Below are positions 17,153 to 25,485 of a DNA stretch of 34,335 bases, piece by piece (position 1 is the stretch's first letter; each line of letters starts with the position of its first letter). The DNA lies in assembly GCA_049613665.1 (NCBI GenBank), contig JBMZCV010000037.1, positions 1 to 34,335 on the forward strand, written 5' to 3'. The notes beneath the pieces are model-generated. The model was not told the origin of the DNA. It saw only the letters and a program-made list of their open reading frames with translations, and did no database searches. This DNA is from JBMZCV01 sp049613665. Lineage in GTDB: Bacteria > Bacteroidota > Bacteroidia > Chitinophagales > UBA2359. Both the position numbers and the translations under genes were made by a program.

Positions 17153-17716
17153 CTATACTTCGCTTTCATTTTCAGCGTCTTCTACCGTATTTTCAAAAAC
17201 AGCAAAAATAGTTGTGCCATAATTTCGTTGTCTAAGAAACTTAGGATGATTTTCGAAGTTGTGATGCGGATTATGTTCCAAAACCAACCAGCCATTAGGA
17301 GCAACCAACCCTTTTTCAAAAATTAAGTCTGGAATCGTATCTAAATTTGGCAATGGATAAGGCGGCCCAGCGAAAATAAAGTTGAATTTATCGTTTGATT
17401 TTTTGATAAATTTAAAAACATCTAAGCGTTTGATACTTATCGGAAAATTCATCTGTTTGATGGTTTTTTGAATGAATACAACGCTTCGTCTATCCAATTC
17501 TACCGTTGTAATATCAAGACAACCACGAGAGGCCAACTCATAACTAATGCTGCCTGTGCCACCAAATAAATCGAGGGCTTTTAAATTATCAAAATAAAAA
17601 TTGTTGTTAATGATATTAAATAAGCCTTCCTTAGCGATGTCGGTAGTAGGGCGTGCAGGGATATTTTTGGGAGGCGTAAATCTATGTCCCTTGTGTGTGC
17701 CGCCAATTATTCTCAT
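17153..17716 (-). CDS. rsmD: 16S rRNA (guanine-N2)-methyltransferase RsmD, atypical motif IV
   Basis: A 187-residue protein. The N-terminus MRIIGGTHKGHRF and RPTTDIAKEGLFNI are diagnostic of RsmD. The AdoMet-binding motif I DLFGGTGSISYE is at residues 49-60 and the acidic motif II VELDRRSV at about 72-79. The enzyme methylates N2 of G966 (E. coli numbering) of 16S rRNA in the small subunit. The oddity is motif IV, normally (D/N)PPY: here it reads FIFAGPPYPL, with glycine at residue 117. Otherwise the protein is full length, and it sits upstream of coaD as usual. It could be an active variant, an inactive enzyme or a sequencing difference. Confidence 0.88.
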   Translation of the reverse strand: MRIIGGTHKGHRFTPPKNIPARPTTDIAKEGLFNIINNNFYFDNLKALDLFGGTGSISYELASRGCLDITTVELDRRSVVFIQKTIKQMNFPISIKRLDVFKFIKKSNDKFNFIFAGPPYPLPNLDTIPDLIFEKGLVAPNGWLVLEHNPHHNFENHPKFLRQRNYGTTIFAVFENTVEDAENESEV

Positions 17717-17864
17717 ATTTGACTATTTTTAATTAAATGTGTTTTTTTATAGATGTATAAAGTCTTGTTTTTCAGCTAGAAAAAAAACTTTCACTATCAT
17801 GTTTCAATATACGACTTAATTTTTTTTTGGCAAAAAAAAGCGACATATAATCGTGTATTTATTG

Positions 17865-17872
17865 CAAATTTA
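17865..17872 (-). promoter_or_regulatory. Possible -7 box for rsmD
   Basis: On the minus strand this reads TAAATTTG, followed by CAA, a frequent Bacteroidota -7 form. It lies about 150 bp upstream of the rsmD ATG. No TTG is found at the proper -33 spacing, so support is weak. The surrounding 478-bp divergent gap also holds dispersed element copy 2 on its right side. Confidence 0.25.
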
Positions 17873-17978
17873 GCTTTTGAAACAAATATTATATTTTTTG
17901 AATGCAAATACATTTTTTTCAAAAAATCAAAGATGCTTCTCAATATTAAATATTTTTTACTGCAAATATGGCATACAA

Positions 17979-18164
17979 TTAGTGATAAAGTAATTAACTA
18001 AGTAGTCGAACAAATTTATTCTACAAATTTCAAAAGCTAGCATATTGGTTTTGAAAAGGTAAACATCGAATCATTCTATTCAGCAAATTAACAAACAAAT
18101 AGATGAACTCAAAACCTTTAATTTACTTTTGTGATTTGTCTTCTCAAATGATGCTTGACACTTC
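17979..18164 (+). repeat. Dispersed intergenic element, copy 2 (leader of the Omp28-like gene)
   Basis: Modules in order are TTAGTGATAAAGTAATT (17979-17995), TAAGTAGTCGAACAAA (17999-18014), TTATTCTACAAATT (18016-18029), AACATCGAATC near 18063, and GATGCTTGACACTTC (18150-18164). The first and last are 171 bp apart; in the rpoD leader the same two modules are 168 bp apart. TTATTCTACAAATT recurs inverted at 28368-28381. A TAnnTTTG box (TACTTTTG, 18124-18131) lies 64 bp before the ATG at 18195 but lacks a clear TTG, so the last module may be in the 5' untranslated leader. Confidence 0.6.
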
Positions 18165-18194
18165 ACTTTTTCAACTTATTTAAAATATGAACTT

Positions 18195-19352
18195 ATGAAA
18201 AATAAAATCCTTTATATTTGTCTATGTTTTATTTTTTTCACAAATCTTGCACTTGCCCAAACAACTGTTACAAAGAAAATTGTTTTGGAAGAGCTAACTG
18301 CTTCTTGGTGTGGTTTGTGTCCGTCTGGCAGCCTGACTTTTGACAATTTACTTCAACAATACGACAATGTTATAGGTGTGGCACATCATGTGAGTGACCC
18401 AATGGCAACAATTAGCACAAATGAATTGGCAGATGCTTATTCAGGTGGTGGAGTAAATATTTTTATGATAGATAGATATTTGTTTGAAGATGAAAATTTT
18501 GTGCAATTTAGTTTTGAAGCAGAGCCAATTAGAGAAAAAATCGAGGAAAGATTAAATCAAGAAACAATCGTTAGCGTAGGTTTAGAAAACATTAGTTTTG
18601 ATGCTACAACAAGAAATTTGAGTCTTGATGTAAATGCTAATTTTTATGATAATGATTTGATTTCCAATGATTTACGCATCAATTTATGGATAATAGAAGA
18701 TAGCATTAGCAGTTTAGAAAATGCTTACCAACAAGTTAATTATTTTGATGCAATACCCGAACACGAGTTTGGAGGTGTAGGAAATCCTATTCCAAATTTT
18801 GTGCATAAAAGAGTGTTGCGAAAGGCGATAAATGGAATGTGGGGAAATGAAAATATTGTAAATAGCTTGTCTGAAAATATATCAATAACACAATCTTATA
18901 ATGTAGAAATTGATGAAAAATGGGATATTTCACAGCTTTATTTAGTCGCTTTAGTGCAGCAATTTGAAGATGAGAATTTGACGCAAAGAGAAATTTTGAA
19001 TGCAGAAGAAATTAAATTAACAACAGCACTTGACCAAAATACGACAAGTATAAATCCTTTATTATCAGATGTTTATGAGCAAAATGCAAAAATAAAAATT
19101 CTTCCTAATCCTTTTGAAACAGCTACAAAAATTTCTTTTCAGTTGCCAAAAACTAAAAAAACAAAAATAAAAATTCTAAACTTACAAGGTGAAACGCTTA
19201 CTCATTTACGCAATGAAATAATGAATAAAGGCTGGCATACGATTGATTATAATATTCAAAATAATAATAATTTATTAGTTGAAAAAGGCATATATATATT
19301 ACATATTCAGCAAGATAACTTTATTGTTACAGAAAAAATAATCATTTTATAG
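18195..19352 (+). CDS. Omp28-like secreted protein with thioredoxin-type CxxC, T9SS type A cargo
   Basis: A 385-residue protein with a signal peptide (hydrophobic 5-20, cleavage likely after A21 in LALA-QTT). EELTASWCGLCPSG places a thioredoxin-like CxxC at C39 and C42, the hallmark of Omp28-related proteins; a beta-rich domain follows to about residue 290. The final 85 residues (ILPNPFETATKISFQLP, KIKILNLQGE, GIYILHIQ, EKIIIL) are a type A C-terminal sorting domain, so it is predicted to cross the outer membrane by the type IX system. A redox or disulfide role outside the cell is inference. It stands alone, divergent from rsmD and convergent with the carotenoid operon. An out-of-frame ATG at 18187 is ignored. 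Confidence 0.85.
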   Translation: MKNKILYICLCFIFFTNLALAQTTVTKKIVLEELTASWCGLCPSGSLTFDNLLQQYDNVIGVAHHVSDPMATISTNELADAYSGGGVNIFMIDRYLFEDENFVQFSFEAEPIREKIEERLNQETIVSVGLENISFDATTRNLSLDVNANFYDNDLISNDLRINLWIIEDSISSLENAYQQVNYFDAIPEHEFGGVGNPIPNFVHKRVLRKAINGMWGNENIVNSLSENISITQSYNVEIDEKWDISQLYLVALVQQFEDENLTQREILNAEEIKLTTALDQNTTSINPLLSDVYEQNAKIKILPNPFETATKISFQLPKTKKTKIKILNLQGETLTHLRNEIMNKGWHTIDYNIQNNNNLLVEKGIYILHIQQDNFIVTEKIIIL

Positions 19353-19384
19353 CGTTTTTTTTCATTCTAACTTGAGTTTTAGGC

Positions 19385-19457
19385 CATACTATTTTTCAAT
19401 TCAAAAGCCTATAGAACTTGCAAGTATTGGGTACTTTAAATCAAACAAAATAGTATG
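19385..19457. repeat. 73-bp inverted-repeat element, copy A
   Basis: It begins CATACTATTTTT and ends AAAATAGTATG, giving terminal inverted repeats of about 11 bp. An outer pair TTTTAGGC (19377-19384) and GCCTAAAA (19466-19473) extends the symmetry. A second 73-bp copy lies in the opposite orientation at 28476-28548; the two also share most of the interior, including TTCAAAAG and a TTGCAA-TATTGG core. It is between the convergent ends of the Omp28-like gene and crtYcd, where it may also stop transcription. No coding capacity. Confidence 0.8.
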
Positions 19458-19480
19458 TTTTTCTTGCCTAAAATTTTTTT

Positions 19481-20179
19481 TTATGTTTTTGTTTTAAATT
19501 TTTGCTTAAAAAACTCATAAAAACTAACATTCATAAATAGCAATAAATAACAATAGATAAAATCGTCAAGTGGAATCGTACCTAGCCGAATGCCTAAATT
19601 TTCATTATCGTTATACCATACGATTTGCTCTTCAATACCGCTACCTGTCAAAACACCATTGACAAGCAAAAAAGGTACTAAAGAAACTAGAAATGCAAGG
19701 TAAAAATAGGCAAGTTTTTGTTTGGTAATAAAAAAAGAATGTATCGCTAGAAAACCGATAGCAAGAATAGCAGTTGTGAAAGGATATATTTTATCGTAGT
19801 TTGTAATAGCTACAAACGCAAGTGTTAATAGAATTAAAAAATTTATAAGTGTCGTTTTTTTTACTAAATATTTTTCATTTACGAAGTATATTAACACTTC
19901 ATAAATAAAAATACAAGCATATGGAACTGTAAGAAAAAATAGGCATTCGCCAAGTGGCAAATTTGCCATATAAAAGCCGCTCAAATAACGCTCATTAAAC
20001 CCCCAAACTCCCCAAGAAGTAAACAAAATATCCCAAACGATAAAGAAACTTCCTGTGCAAAAAATAGCTGAAAAAAGTGCTTTGAATTGTTTGTAGTAAG
20101 CAACACGAGGCTCAAAACTACGAATAAAAGGCACTAAGATTGTTAAAAAATTGATGCTTATGTAAAGATATTTTTCCAC
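19481..20179 (-). CDS. crtYcd: Lycopene cyclase, fused CrtYc-CrtYd type
   Basis: A 232-residue membrane protein with about six or seven hydrophobic segments. It carries two copies of the carotenoid cyclase domain: the first with FFIVWD (residues 45-50), GVWGFN (57-62), LPLGE (74-78) and PYACIF (86-91), the second with GIEEQIVWYNDNENLGIRLG and IPLDDFIYCY in the last 50 residues. In actinobacteria these halves are separate CrtYc and CrtYd proteins; here, as in other Bacteroidota, they are fused. It would form beta-ionone rings on lycopene, probably at one end given the cruF and crtD neighbours. It appears to start with GTG at 20179, 38 bp after crtZ; no ATG precedes the conserved domain. It is the last gene of the operon. 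Confidence 0.9.
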   Translation of the reverse strand: MEKYLYISINFLTILVPFIRSFEPRVAYYKQFKALFSAIFCTGSFFIVWDILFTSWGVWGFNERYLSGFYMANLPLGECLFFLTVPYACIFIYEVLIYFVNEKYLVKKTTLINFLILLTLAFVAITNYDKIYPFTTAILAIGFLAIHSFFITKQKLAYFYLAFLVSLVPFLLVNGVLTGSGIEEQIVWYNDNENLGIRLGTIPLDDFIYCYLLLFMNVSFYEFFKQKFKTKT

Positions 20180-20217
20180 AGCTTAATATATTTGTATCTA
20201 ATGTTTTTGAAAAAAAA

Positions 20218-20694
20218 TTACTTTTTCGTGCTTTTTGATATTTGTCTTGCAGTTTTCAAATATTTTTTTGAAACATACAACATTCCAAAGCATTCGCCAT
20301 CTTCTTTTCCCAAATGTTTATGGTGAGTTCGATGAGCATTTCTTATCGCTCTGAAATATAAATTATCTGTTTTTCTAAACCATTTGAAACGTTGATGAAT
20401 GAAAATATCATGCACAAAGAAATAAGCTATTCCATACAATGCAATACCAAAGCCAATAGCCACAACTGCATACTGCTGATATATCATACCTAGCATGATA
20501 AAAAGCCAGCTAGGAATAGCAAAAACAAGAAAAAAAGCATCATTTTTTTCAAAAAAGCCAGCTTCTTTTACATGATGGTCGCTATGTAAAAACCATAAAA
20601 GGCCGTGCATAACATATTTGTGAACTGCCCAAGCAACTACTTCCATAAGAAGGAAAGTTGTTACGATAATAAAAAGATAGATAACTAGATTCAT
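20218..20694 (-). CDS. crtZ: Beta-carotene 3-hydroxylase (CrtZ, fatty-acid hydroxylase fold)
   Basis: A 158-residue integral membrane di-iron hydroxylase of normal CrtZ size. All four histidine clusters are present: HKYVMH (25-30), HSDHH (37-41), HDIFIH (95-100) and HRTHH (121-125). Hydrophobic stretches lie at about 2-22 and 54-93. It adds a 3-hydroxyl group to beta-ionone rings using oxygen. Its ATG overlaps the cruF stop (ATGA), indicating translational coupling, and crtYcd follows after 38 bp. With a monocyclic substrate it would hydroxylate only the ring end. Confidence 0.95.
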   Translation of the reverse strand: MNLVIYLFIIVTTFLLMEVVAWAVHKYVMHGLLWFLHSDHHVKEAGFFEKNDAFFLVFAIPSWLFIMLGMIYQQYAVVAIGFGIALYGIAYFFVHDIFIHQRFKWFRKTDNLYFRAIRNAHRTHHKHLGKEDGECFGMLYVSKKYLKTARQISKSTKK

Positions 20695-21338
20695 GATAAA
20701 AATATATTGAGCATTGCAAAAAAAGAAAACTGTATAATAAGTAATATTTTAGCTAAAAAATTTTGCTTATTGAATGATAATGAATGAAATACAAGTAGCA
20801 AAAATAATGATATGAAAAACCAAGCAATATAATTTTGAATTGGAATAATATTATTTTGCCATTGCCAAAAATCAAGTTTCATAGCTACAGGTTCTATTAA
20901 AATATCAAGCAACACCATTGCGAAAGCTCCAATTAAAGCTTTAAAAAAAATAGATAAATTAACGTTTTGTAAAATTGTTCCACAACAATATATCAACATC
21001 AGCCAATTTGCACCTATAACAATAGGAACGCTAAGTATTTTGCTGCCTAAACTTGCTCCATAATGATAGTTTCCAAAGATTAAACCTGTCGCAACGCCTA
21101 GTATTTCAACTGACAAACCTAGCACAAAACAAATTAGGCTAAAAAATACAAAGGCTCTGTTCCATTGTTTATGAAATGCTAATAAAATTGCTAAGGATAA
21201 ATACAAGTTTGTAGCTGTTAGCAATAAAAAAATCGCCTGCCACGAACTACATAAACCCACTAAACCAACACTATAAATGATAATTAAAAAGGCACTAGCG
21301 ATAATTGGCCAGTTTTTTTTGTCTAAAAAATAAGACAT
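20691..21338 (-). CDS. cruF: Carotenoid 1',2'-hydratase, CruF-like
   Basis: A 215-residue polytopic membrane protein with about seven hydrophobic segments. It matches the CruF / carotenoid synthesis family: VEILGVATGLIFGNYHYG, then SVPIVIGANWLMLIYC, LLDILIEPVAMKLDFWQW and PIQNYIAWFFIS. These enzymes add water across the terminal double bond of the acyclic (psi) end of carotenoids, giving a 1'-hydroxyl. I start at ATG 21338 (MSYFLDKKNW); the frame stays open to a TTG at 21380, which would add 14 serine- and lysine-rich residues and is less likely. It overlaps crtZ by the ATGA junction. Assignment to gamma-carotene type substrates rests on the operon. Confidence 0.85.
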   Translation of the reverse strand: MSYFLDKKNWPIIASAFLIIIYSVGLVGLCSSWQAIFLLLTATNLYLSLAILLAFHKQWNRAFVFFSLICFVLGLSVEILGVATGLIFGNYHYGASLGSKILSVPIVIGANWLMLIYCCGTILQNVNLSIFFKALIGAFAMVLLDILIEPVAMKLDFWQWQNNIIPIQNYIAWFFISLFLLLVFHSLSFNKQNFLAKILLIIQFSFFAMLNIFLS

Positions 21339-21412
21339 TTTCGATGAAAAGAAACTTGATTTTTTGCTTATTGATGACAATTTAATTTTAATTTATGATT
21401 TTCTAAAAATAT

Positions 21413-22885
21413 TTAAGCATGAGCAGATTCTATTAAATCGCTAGTTATTTTTGCAGAAAGCAAACACAAAGGAATACCACCACCTGGATGAACGCTACCG
21501 CCACAAAAATACAAATTTTTGATGCGTTTTGAAAAATTTGGGTGACGACCAAAAGCCGAAAAGCGACTATTAGAGCTTGCACCATATAAAGCACCTAAAT
21601 AAGAAGATGTTTTTTGTTCGATACCTCTTGGGTCTAATATATTTTCGCAAACAATTAGCTTTTCTATATCAGTTTTCAACATTCTGTTCAACTTTTTGAT
21701 GATATTTTGCCTTGCTACCGCAATAATTTTATCCCAATCTTGATTTTTGCAGTGCGGTACATTTATCATCGTAAACCAATTTTCGCAATTTTTTGGTGCA
21801 TCTTTTTTGTTATATTTGCTACTAATATTGATGTAAACTGTTGGGTCTTCATATACTTCAAACTCTTCAAATATAGCTTTGAACTCTGCTTTATAGTGTT
21901 GGCTAAAAAAAATATTGTGCAAATCTAGCTGTTCAAATGTCGCATTTATACCCCAATAAAAAATAAGAGCCGAGCTAGAACGTTCTTGTTGCAAGGTTCT
22001 TTCAGGTGCTTTTTGCGTTGGCATTAAATAGCGATAAGTAGGCACAATATCGGCATTGCTAACGACGATATCAGAGGCAAAAAAAGCACTATTTTCTCTT
22101 TTTATGCCTGTTGTTTTTTTACCTTCAACAACAATTTCTTTTACTTTTTCCCCTAAATGAAAATTTACACCTATATCTTTTGCCAATTGATATAAACTTT
22201 GAGGAATGGAAATCATACCATTTTTTGGAAAAAAAGTACCTAAATTGTGTTCTAAATGTGGTATCATACACAAAATAGCAGGCGTTTTGTAGGGATTTGA
22301 GCCATTATAAGTAGCAAACCTATTGAAAAGCTGAATAAGATGCTTTTCTTTCAGCAATTTTTCGTTTGCATCATTCATGTTTTCGAGTATCTGCAATTTA
22401 TGTATTTTTGACAAAGCTTTCAATACATCTTTGCTAAAATATGTTTGCCATTTGTGCAACGATTTTTCCAAAAAAATGCGATGTGTCAAATCATATTTTT
22501 CCTTCGCTTGTGCCAAATAATTTATGATGACTTGTGCAACAACTCCTGTTTTTTGTTCTATTTCATTTGCAAAGACTTGACTATCTGTGTAAGCTGTGAT
22601 TTGCGTATTATCTTCATAAAAATATTTGCAAGCGACATTGAGTTTTTGATATTCAAAGTATTTTCTTGTTTTTCTGTTAGATGTTTTAAACAATTCATGC
22701 AGTAAGTTTGGCATGGTAAAGAGCGATGGCCCAGCGTCAAATCTAAAACCTGAGCTTTTGATTTCGCTTAATTTTCCACCTACATAATTATTAGCTTCAA
22801 AAACATGTATTTCATATCCTTTTGCTGCCAAACGAATGCTCGTGGCGAGTCCACCTATGCCTGCTCCAATGATGCTAATTTTCAT
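21413..22885 (-). CDS. crtD: CrtI-family carotenoid desaturase, probably CrtD (3',4'-desaturase)
   Basis: A 490-residue FAD-dependent desaturase/oxidoreductase. The dinucleotide-binding motif GAGIGG is at residues 7-12, followed by VFEANNYVGGKL and FDAGPSLFTMP; the C-terminal FAD motif is LYFCGGSVHPGGGIPLCLLSAK. It is a paralogue of the CrtI encoded two genes upstream. Because the operon contains two CrtI-type enzymes and a CruF hydratase, I assign this one to the 3',4'-desaturation of the 1'-hydroxylated end group, as in saproxanthin and myxol pathways. That split is inference from context and from the other paralogue having the usual phytoene desaturase N-terminus. Its ATG overlaps the crtB stop (ATGA). 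Confidence 0.75.
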   Translation of the reverse strand: MKISIIGAGIGGLATSIRLAAKGYEIHVFEANNYVGGKLSEIKSSGFRFDAGPSLFTMPNLLHELFKTSNRKTRKYFEYQKLNVACKYFYEDNTQITAYTDSQVFANEIEQKTGVVAQVIINYLAQAKEKYDLTHRIFLEKSLHKWQTYFSKDVLKALSKIHKLQILENMNDANEKLLKEKHLIQLFNRFATYNGSNPYKTPAILCMIPHLEHNLGTFFPKNGMISIPQSLYQLAKDIGVNFHLGEKVKEIVVEGKKTTGIKRENSAFFASDIVVSNADIVPTYRYLMPTQKAPERTLQQERSSSALIFYWGINATFEQLDLHNIFFSQHYKAEFKAIFEEFEVYEDPTVYINISSKYNKKDAPKNCENWFTMINVPHCKNQDWDKIIAVARQNIIKKLNRMLKTDIEKLIVCENILDPRGIEQKTSSYLGALYGASSNSRFSAFGRHPNFSKRIKNLYFCGGSVHPGGGIPLCLLSAKITSDLIESAHA

Positions 22886-23721
22886 GATACAAAACCGAGG
22901 GTATATTTAATATAAGATTGACAAAAAAGCAAGGCTTTATGTTTATTTGATATGCGAATGCGTTGTTTTAATAACAAATCAATTTGTGTATTTGCTATTT
23001 TTTTGAATAGAGCATAATAATATACATAAGCAATATATACACCAAATCGAGCACTTGTTGGAAGCTGTATAATACCTTGTAAACCTTTGCTAAAATCATT
23101 TTCTATATCTGCTAAAATGTCTTTTTTTGTATTTTCGTTGAGCTGCATAACATCAAGATTTGGAAAATATGAACGCCCTAAATCTTGATAGTCATCTTTT
23201 AAATCTCGTAAGAAATTAATTTTTTGAAAAGCAGCTCCTAAGCTCATTGCATAAGGTTTTAGTTTTTCATAATCTTGCATATTTCCTTCGCAAAAAACAG
23301 TTAGACACATTAAGCCTACAACTTCGGCAGAACCCAAAATATATTCTTCAAAAGAGAGCTGATTGTGTTCATCTTGTTCCAAGTCCATTTCCATGCTTTT
23401 CAAGAATGTTGCGATTAATTCATGGTTAATGTTGTATTGATTAACAACCAATTGAAAACTGTTTAAAATAGGGTTTAAACTAATGCCTTCTGCAATAGCT
23501 AAATAGGTGTCTTTGGCAAATTTTTCGAGTAATTTTTTTTTGTTATAATCGTGAAAAGTATCTACAATTTCATCTGCAAAACGTACATAGCCATAAATAG
23601 CGTAAATAGGTGCATGAAGGCGTTTGTCCAAAGCTTTGATACCTAAAGAAAAAGAGGTGCTATAAGCTGTTGTAACTCGTTTGCTGCAATCTAAAGAGAC
23701 ACTATCAAATAGTTGCTTCAT
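22882..23721 (-). CDS. crtB: Phytoene synthase
   Basis: A 279-residue squalene/phytoene synthase-fold enzyme. Both aspartate-rich motifs are visible: DEIVD (residues 50-54, in YVRFADEIVD) and DLKDD (173-177, in NFLRDLKDDYQDLGRSYFP). An early SFSLGIKALD and central YILGSAEVVGLM are typical of the family. It condenses two molecules of geranylgeranyl diphosphate into phytoene, the first committed carotenoid step. The start overlaps the end of crtI by 17 bp and the stop overlaps crtD by 4 bp, so translation is probably coupled through the three genes. Somewhat shorter than many plant forms but normal for Bacteroidota. Confidence 0.95.
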   Translation of the reverse strand: MKQLFDSVSLDCSKRVTTAYSTSFSLGIKALDKRLHAPIYAIYGYVRFADEIVDTFHDYNKKKLLEKFAKDTYLAIAEGISLNPILNSFQLVVNQYNINHELIATFLKSMEMDLEQDEHNQLSFEEYILGSAEVVGLMCLTVFCEGNMQDYEKLKPYAMSLGAAFQKINFLRDLKDDYQDLGRSYFPNLDVMQLNENTKKDILADIENDFSKGLQGIIQLPTSARFGVYIAYVYYYALFKKIANTQIDLLLKQRIRISNKHKALLFCQSYIKYTLGFVS

Positions 23722-25225
23722 ATTTATTGTTTTGTTTTATATATTTATTGTTGATTTTGAAGTTTTTACATATTTCTTTTGCGACTACTTGTCCTGAAAT
23801 GAGAGAGGGAGGAACGCCAGGGCCTGGAACAGTTAATTGGCCTGTATAATACAAATTGCTTATTTTTTTGCTTTTTATAGATGGTTTCAACAAAGCAGTT
23901 TGCTTCAAAGTGTTGGCTAAACCATAAGCATTTCCTTTGAAAGCATTATAGTCTGTTATGAAGTTATTTTGAGCATAAGAACGTTGATAAATAATGTGTG
24001 AGCGGATATTTTGTTTCGTTAATTTTTCTAACCTGCTCATTATCAAGTCAAAATATATAGTTCTTGTTTGTTTACTATCTTTTAGGTTTGGAGCAACAGG
24101 CATTAATAAGAAAAGGTTTTCCATACCTTGAGGAGCAACGCTAGAATCTGTTTTGGAAGGACAACAGACATAAAATAGCGGCTTACTTGGCCATTTCGGA
24201 CTGGTGTAAATTTCATTGGCATGAAGCTCAAAATCTTCGTCAAAAAATAGGTTGTGATGTTGTAGGTTTTTTAGTTTTTTATTTACGCCGATATAAAAAA
24301 GCAAACAAGAAGGTGCAAGACTTCTTTTATCCCAATATTTTGAGCTATAAGTGCGAGCTTCTGACGGCAATAAATGCTGTTCTATATGATGATAATCAGC
24401 ACCACCAACGAGAATATCACATTCAAAACCTTGACTATTTGCAATAACATATTTTACTTGATTTTTTGAAACAACAATACGTTCAACGGCTGTATTTAAA
24501 TGAATTTTAACACCTAATTCTTCCACCAAAGAAGTCATAGCAGTAATGATTTTGTGCATTCCACCCATCGGATACCATGTGCCTAAACTAATATCAGCAT
24601 AATTCATTAAGCTATACAAAGCAGGCGTTTTTTGTGGTGTAGCACCTAAAAAAAGAATTGGAAACTCCATAATTTTTAGGAGCTTTTCATGCTTGAAATA
24701 TTTGCGAACAAAGGTGTGAAAAGAATTTAATAAGTCTAATTTTATTAAACCTTTTATTAATCGTATATCAATGAACTCACGAACAGAAAGACTTGAACGA
24801 TGCACCAAATCGTTGATGCCAACTTCGTATTTGTAAGCAGCATCTGCTAAAAAAGCTTTTAGTTTTTGGCTACTACCTTTTTCTAAGCTTTCAAATAACT
24901 CGTATAAATCTGAGAGCTTGGCAGGAATTTCTGTAACATCATTTTCTCCAAAAAAAACATTGTAAGAAGGATTGAGGCGAACCAAATCGTAGTAGTCGCT
25001 TGGTTTTTTTCCAAAAAGAGCAAAAAAGTTTTCAAAAACATCTGGCATCCAATACCAACTAGGCCCCATATCGAAAGTAAAACCTTTGGTTTTAAATTGT
25101 CTTGCACGACCACCTGTTTGTTCATTTTTTTCTAAAATCACAACTTCGTAGCCAGCTTTTGCTAAACAAGCTGCTGCTGATAAACCAGCAAAACCTGCTC
25201 CAATAACAATGACTTTTTTATTCAT
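23705..25225 (-). CDS. crtI: Phytoene desaturase
   Basis: A 506-residue FAD-dependent enzyme. The Rossmann motif GAGFAG is at residues 9-14, followed by EKNEQTGGRA and FDMGPSWYWMPDVF, a form typical of Bacteroidota CrtI. The C-terminal motif LYYTGQLTVPGPGVPPSLISG completes the FAD site. It converts phytoene to lycopene through successive desaturations at the membrane. First gene of the six-gene operon; 260 bp separate it from the metallopeptidase gene upstream, and that gap should contain the operon promoter. I found only TAnnTTTG-like boxes without a matching TTG there (CAAAGTTA at 25391-25398 on the plus strand). Confidence 0.93.
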   Translation of the reverse strand: MNKKVIVIGAGFAGLSAAACLAKAGYEVVILEKNEQTGGRARQFKTKGFTFDMGPSWYWMPDVFENFFALFGKKPSDYYDLVRLNPSYNVFFGENDVTEIPAKLSDLYELFESLEKGSSQKLKAFLADAAYKYEVGINDLVHRSSLSVREFIDIRLIKGLIKLDLLNSFHTFVRKYFKHEKLLKIMEFPILFLGATPQKTPALYSLMNYADISLGTWYPMGGMHKIITAMTSLVEELGVKIHLNTAVERIVVSKNQVKYVIANSQGFECDILVGGADYHHIEQHLLPSEARTYSSKYWDKRSLAPSCLLFYIGVNKKLKNLQHHNLFFDEDFELHANEIYTSPKWPSKPLFYVCCPSKTDSSVAPQGMENLFLLMPVAPNLKDSKQTRTIYFDLIMSRLEKLTKQNIRSHIIYQRSYAQNNFITDYNAFKGNAYGLANTLKQTALLKPSIKSKKISNLYYTGQLTVPGPGVPPSLISGQVVAKEICKNFKINNKYIKQNNKYEATI

Positions 25226-25403
25226 AGACTTTTGTTTTTGTTTAATGGTAGAACAAAAAGTATTTACAAATGTTTATAAAAAGTTGTTGTTTTTTTAAAA
25301 AAAGCTTGTTTTTGTTTAGTTTTTAATTAAAAATCTTAAACAAAATGATTTTAAAAATAGGTTTGGCTTTGTGCTAAGTTATTTGTATTTCAAAGTTAAA
25401 ATA

Positions 25404-25454
25404 ATCAAAAAAAACGCATCATTAAAAGCAAGAGTAAAGCTTAATGATGCGTTT
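25404..25454 (-). terminator. Intrinsic terminator of the metallopeptidase gene
   Basis: AAACGCATCATTAA (25412-25425) and its exact complement (25441-25454) form a 14-bp stem with a 15-nt loop. Reading the minus strand, the stem runs into a T-tract opposite the A-run at 25407-25414. It lies 31 bp downstream of the metallopeptidase stop and upstream of crtI, insulating the carotenoid operon. Confidence 0.85.
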
Positions 25455-25485
25455 CGTTTATAAAAAAAATAGGAATAGTTGTTTT

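Noticed and set aside
21339..21380. TTG start for cruF
   Set aside because: It adds a serine/lysine-rich tail before an in-frame ATG that leads directly into the first membrane segment.
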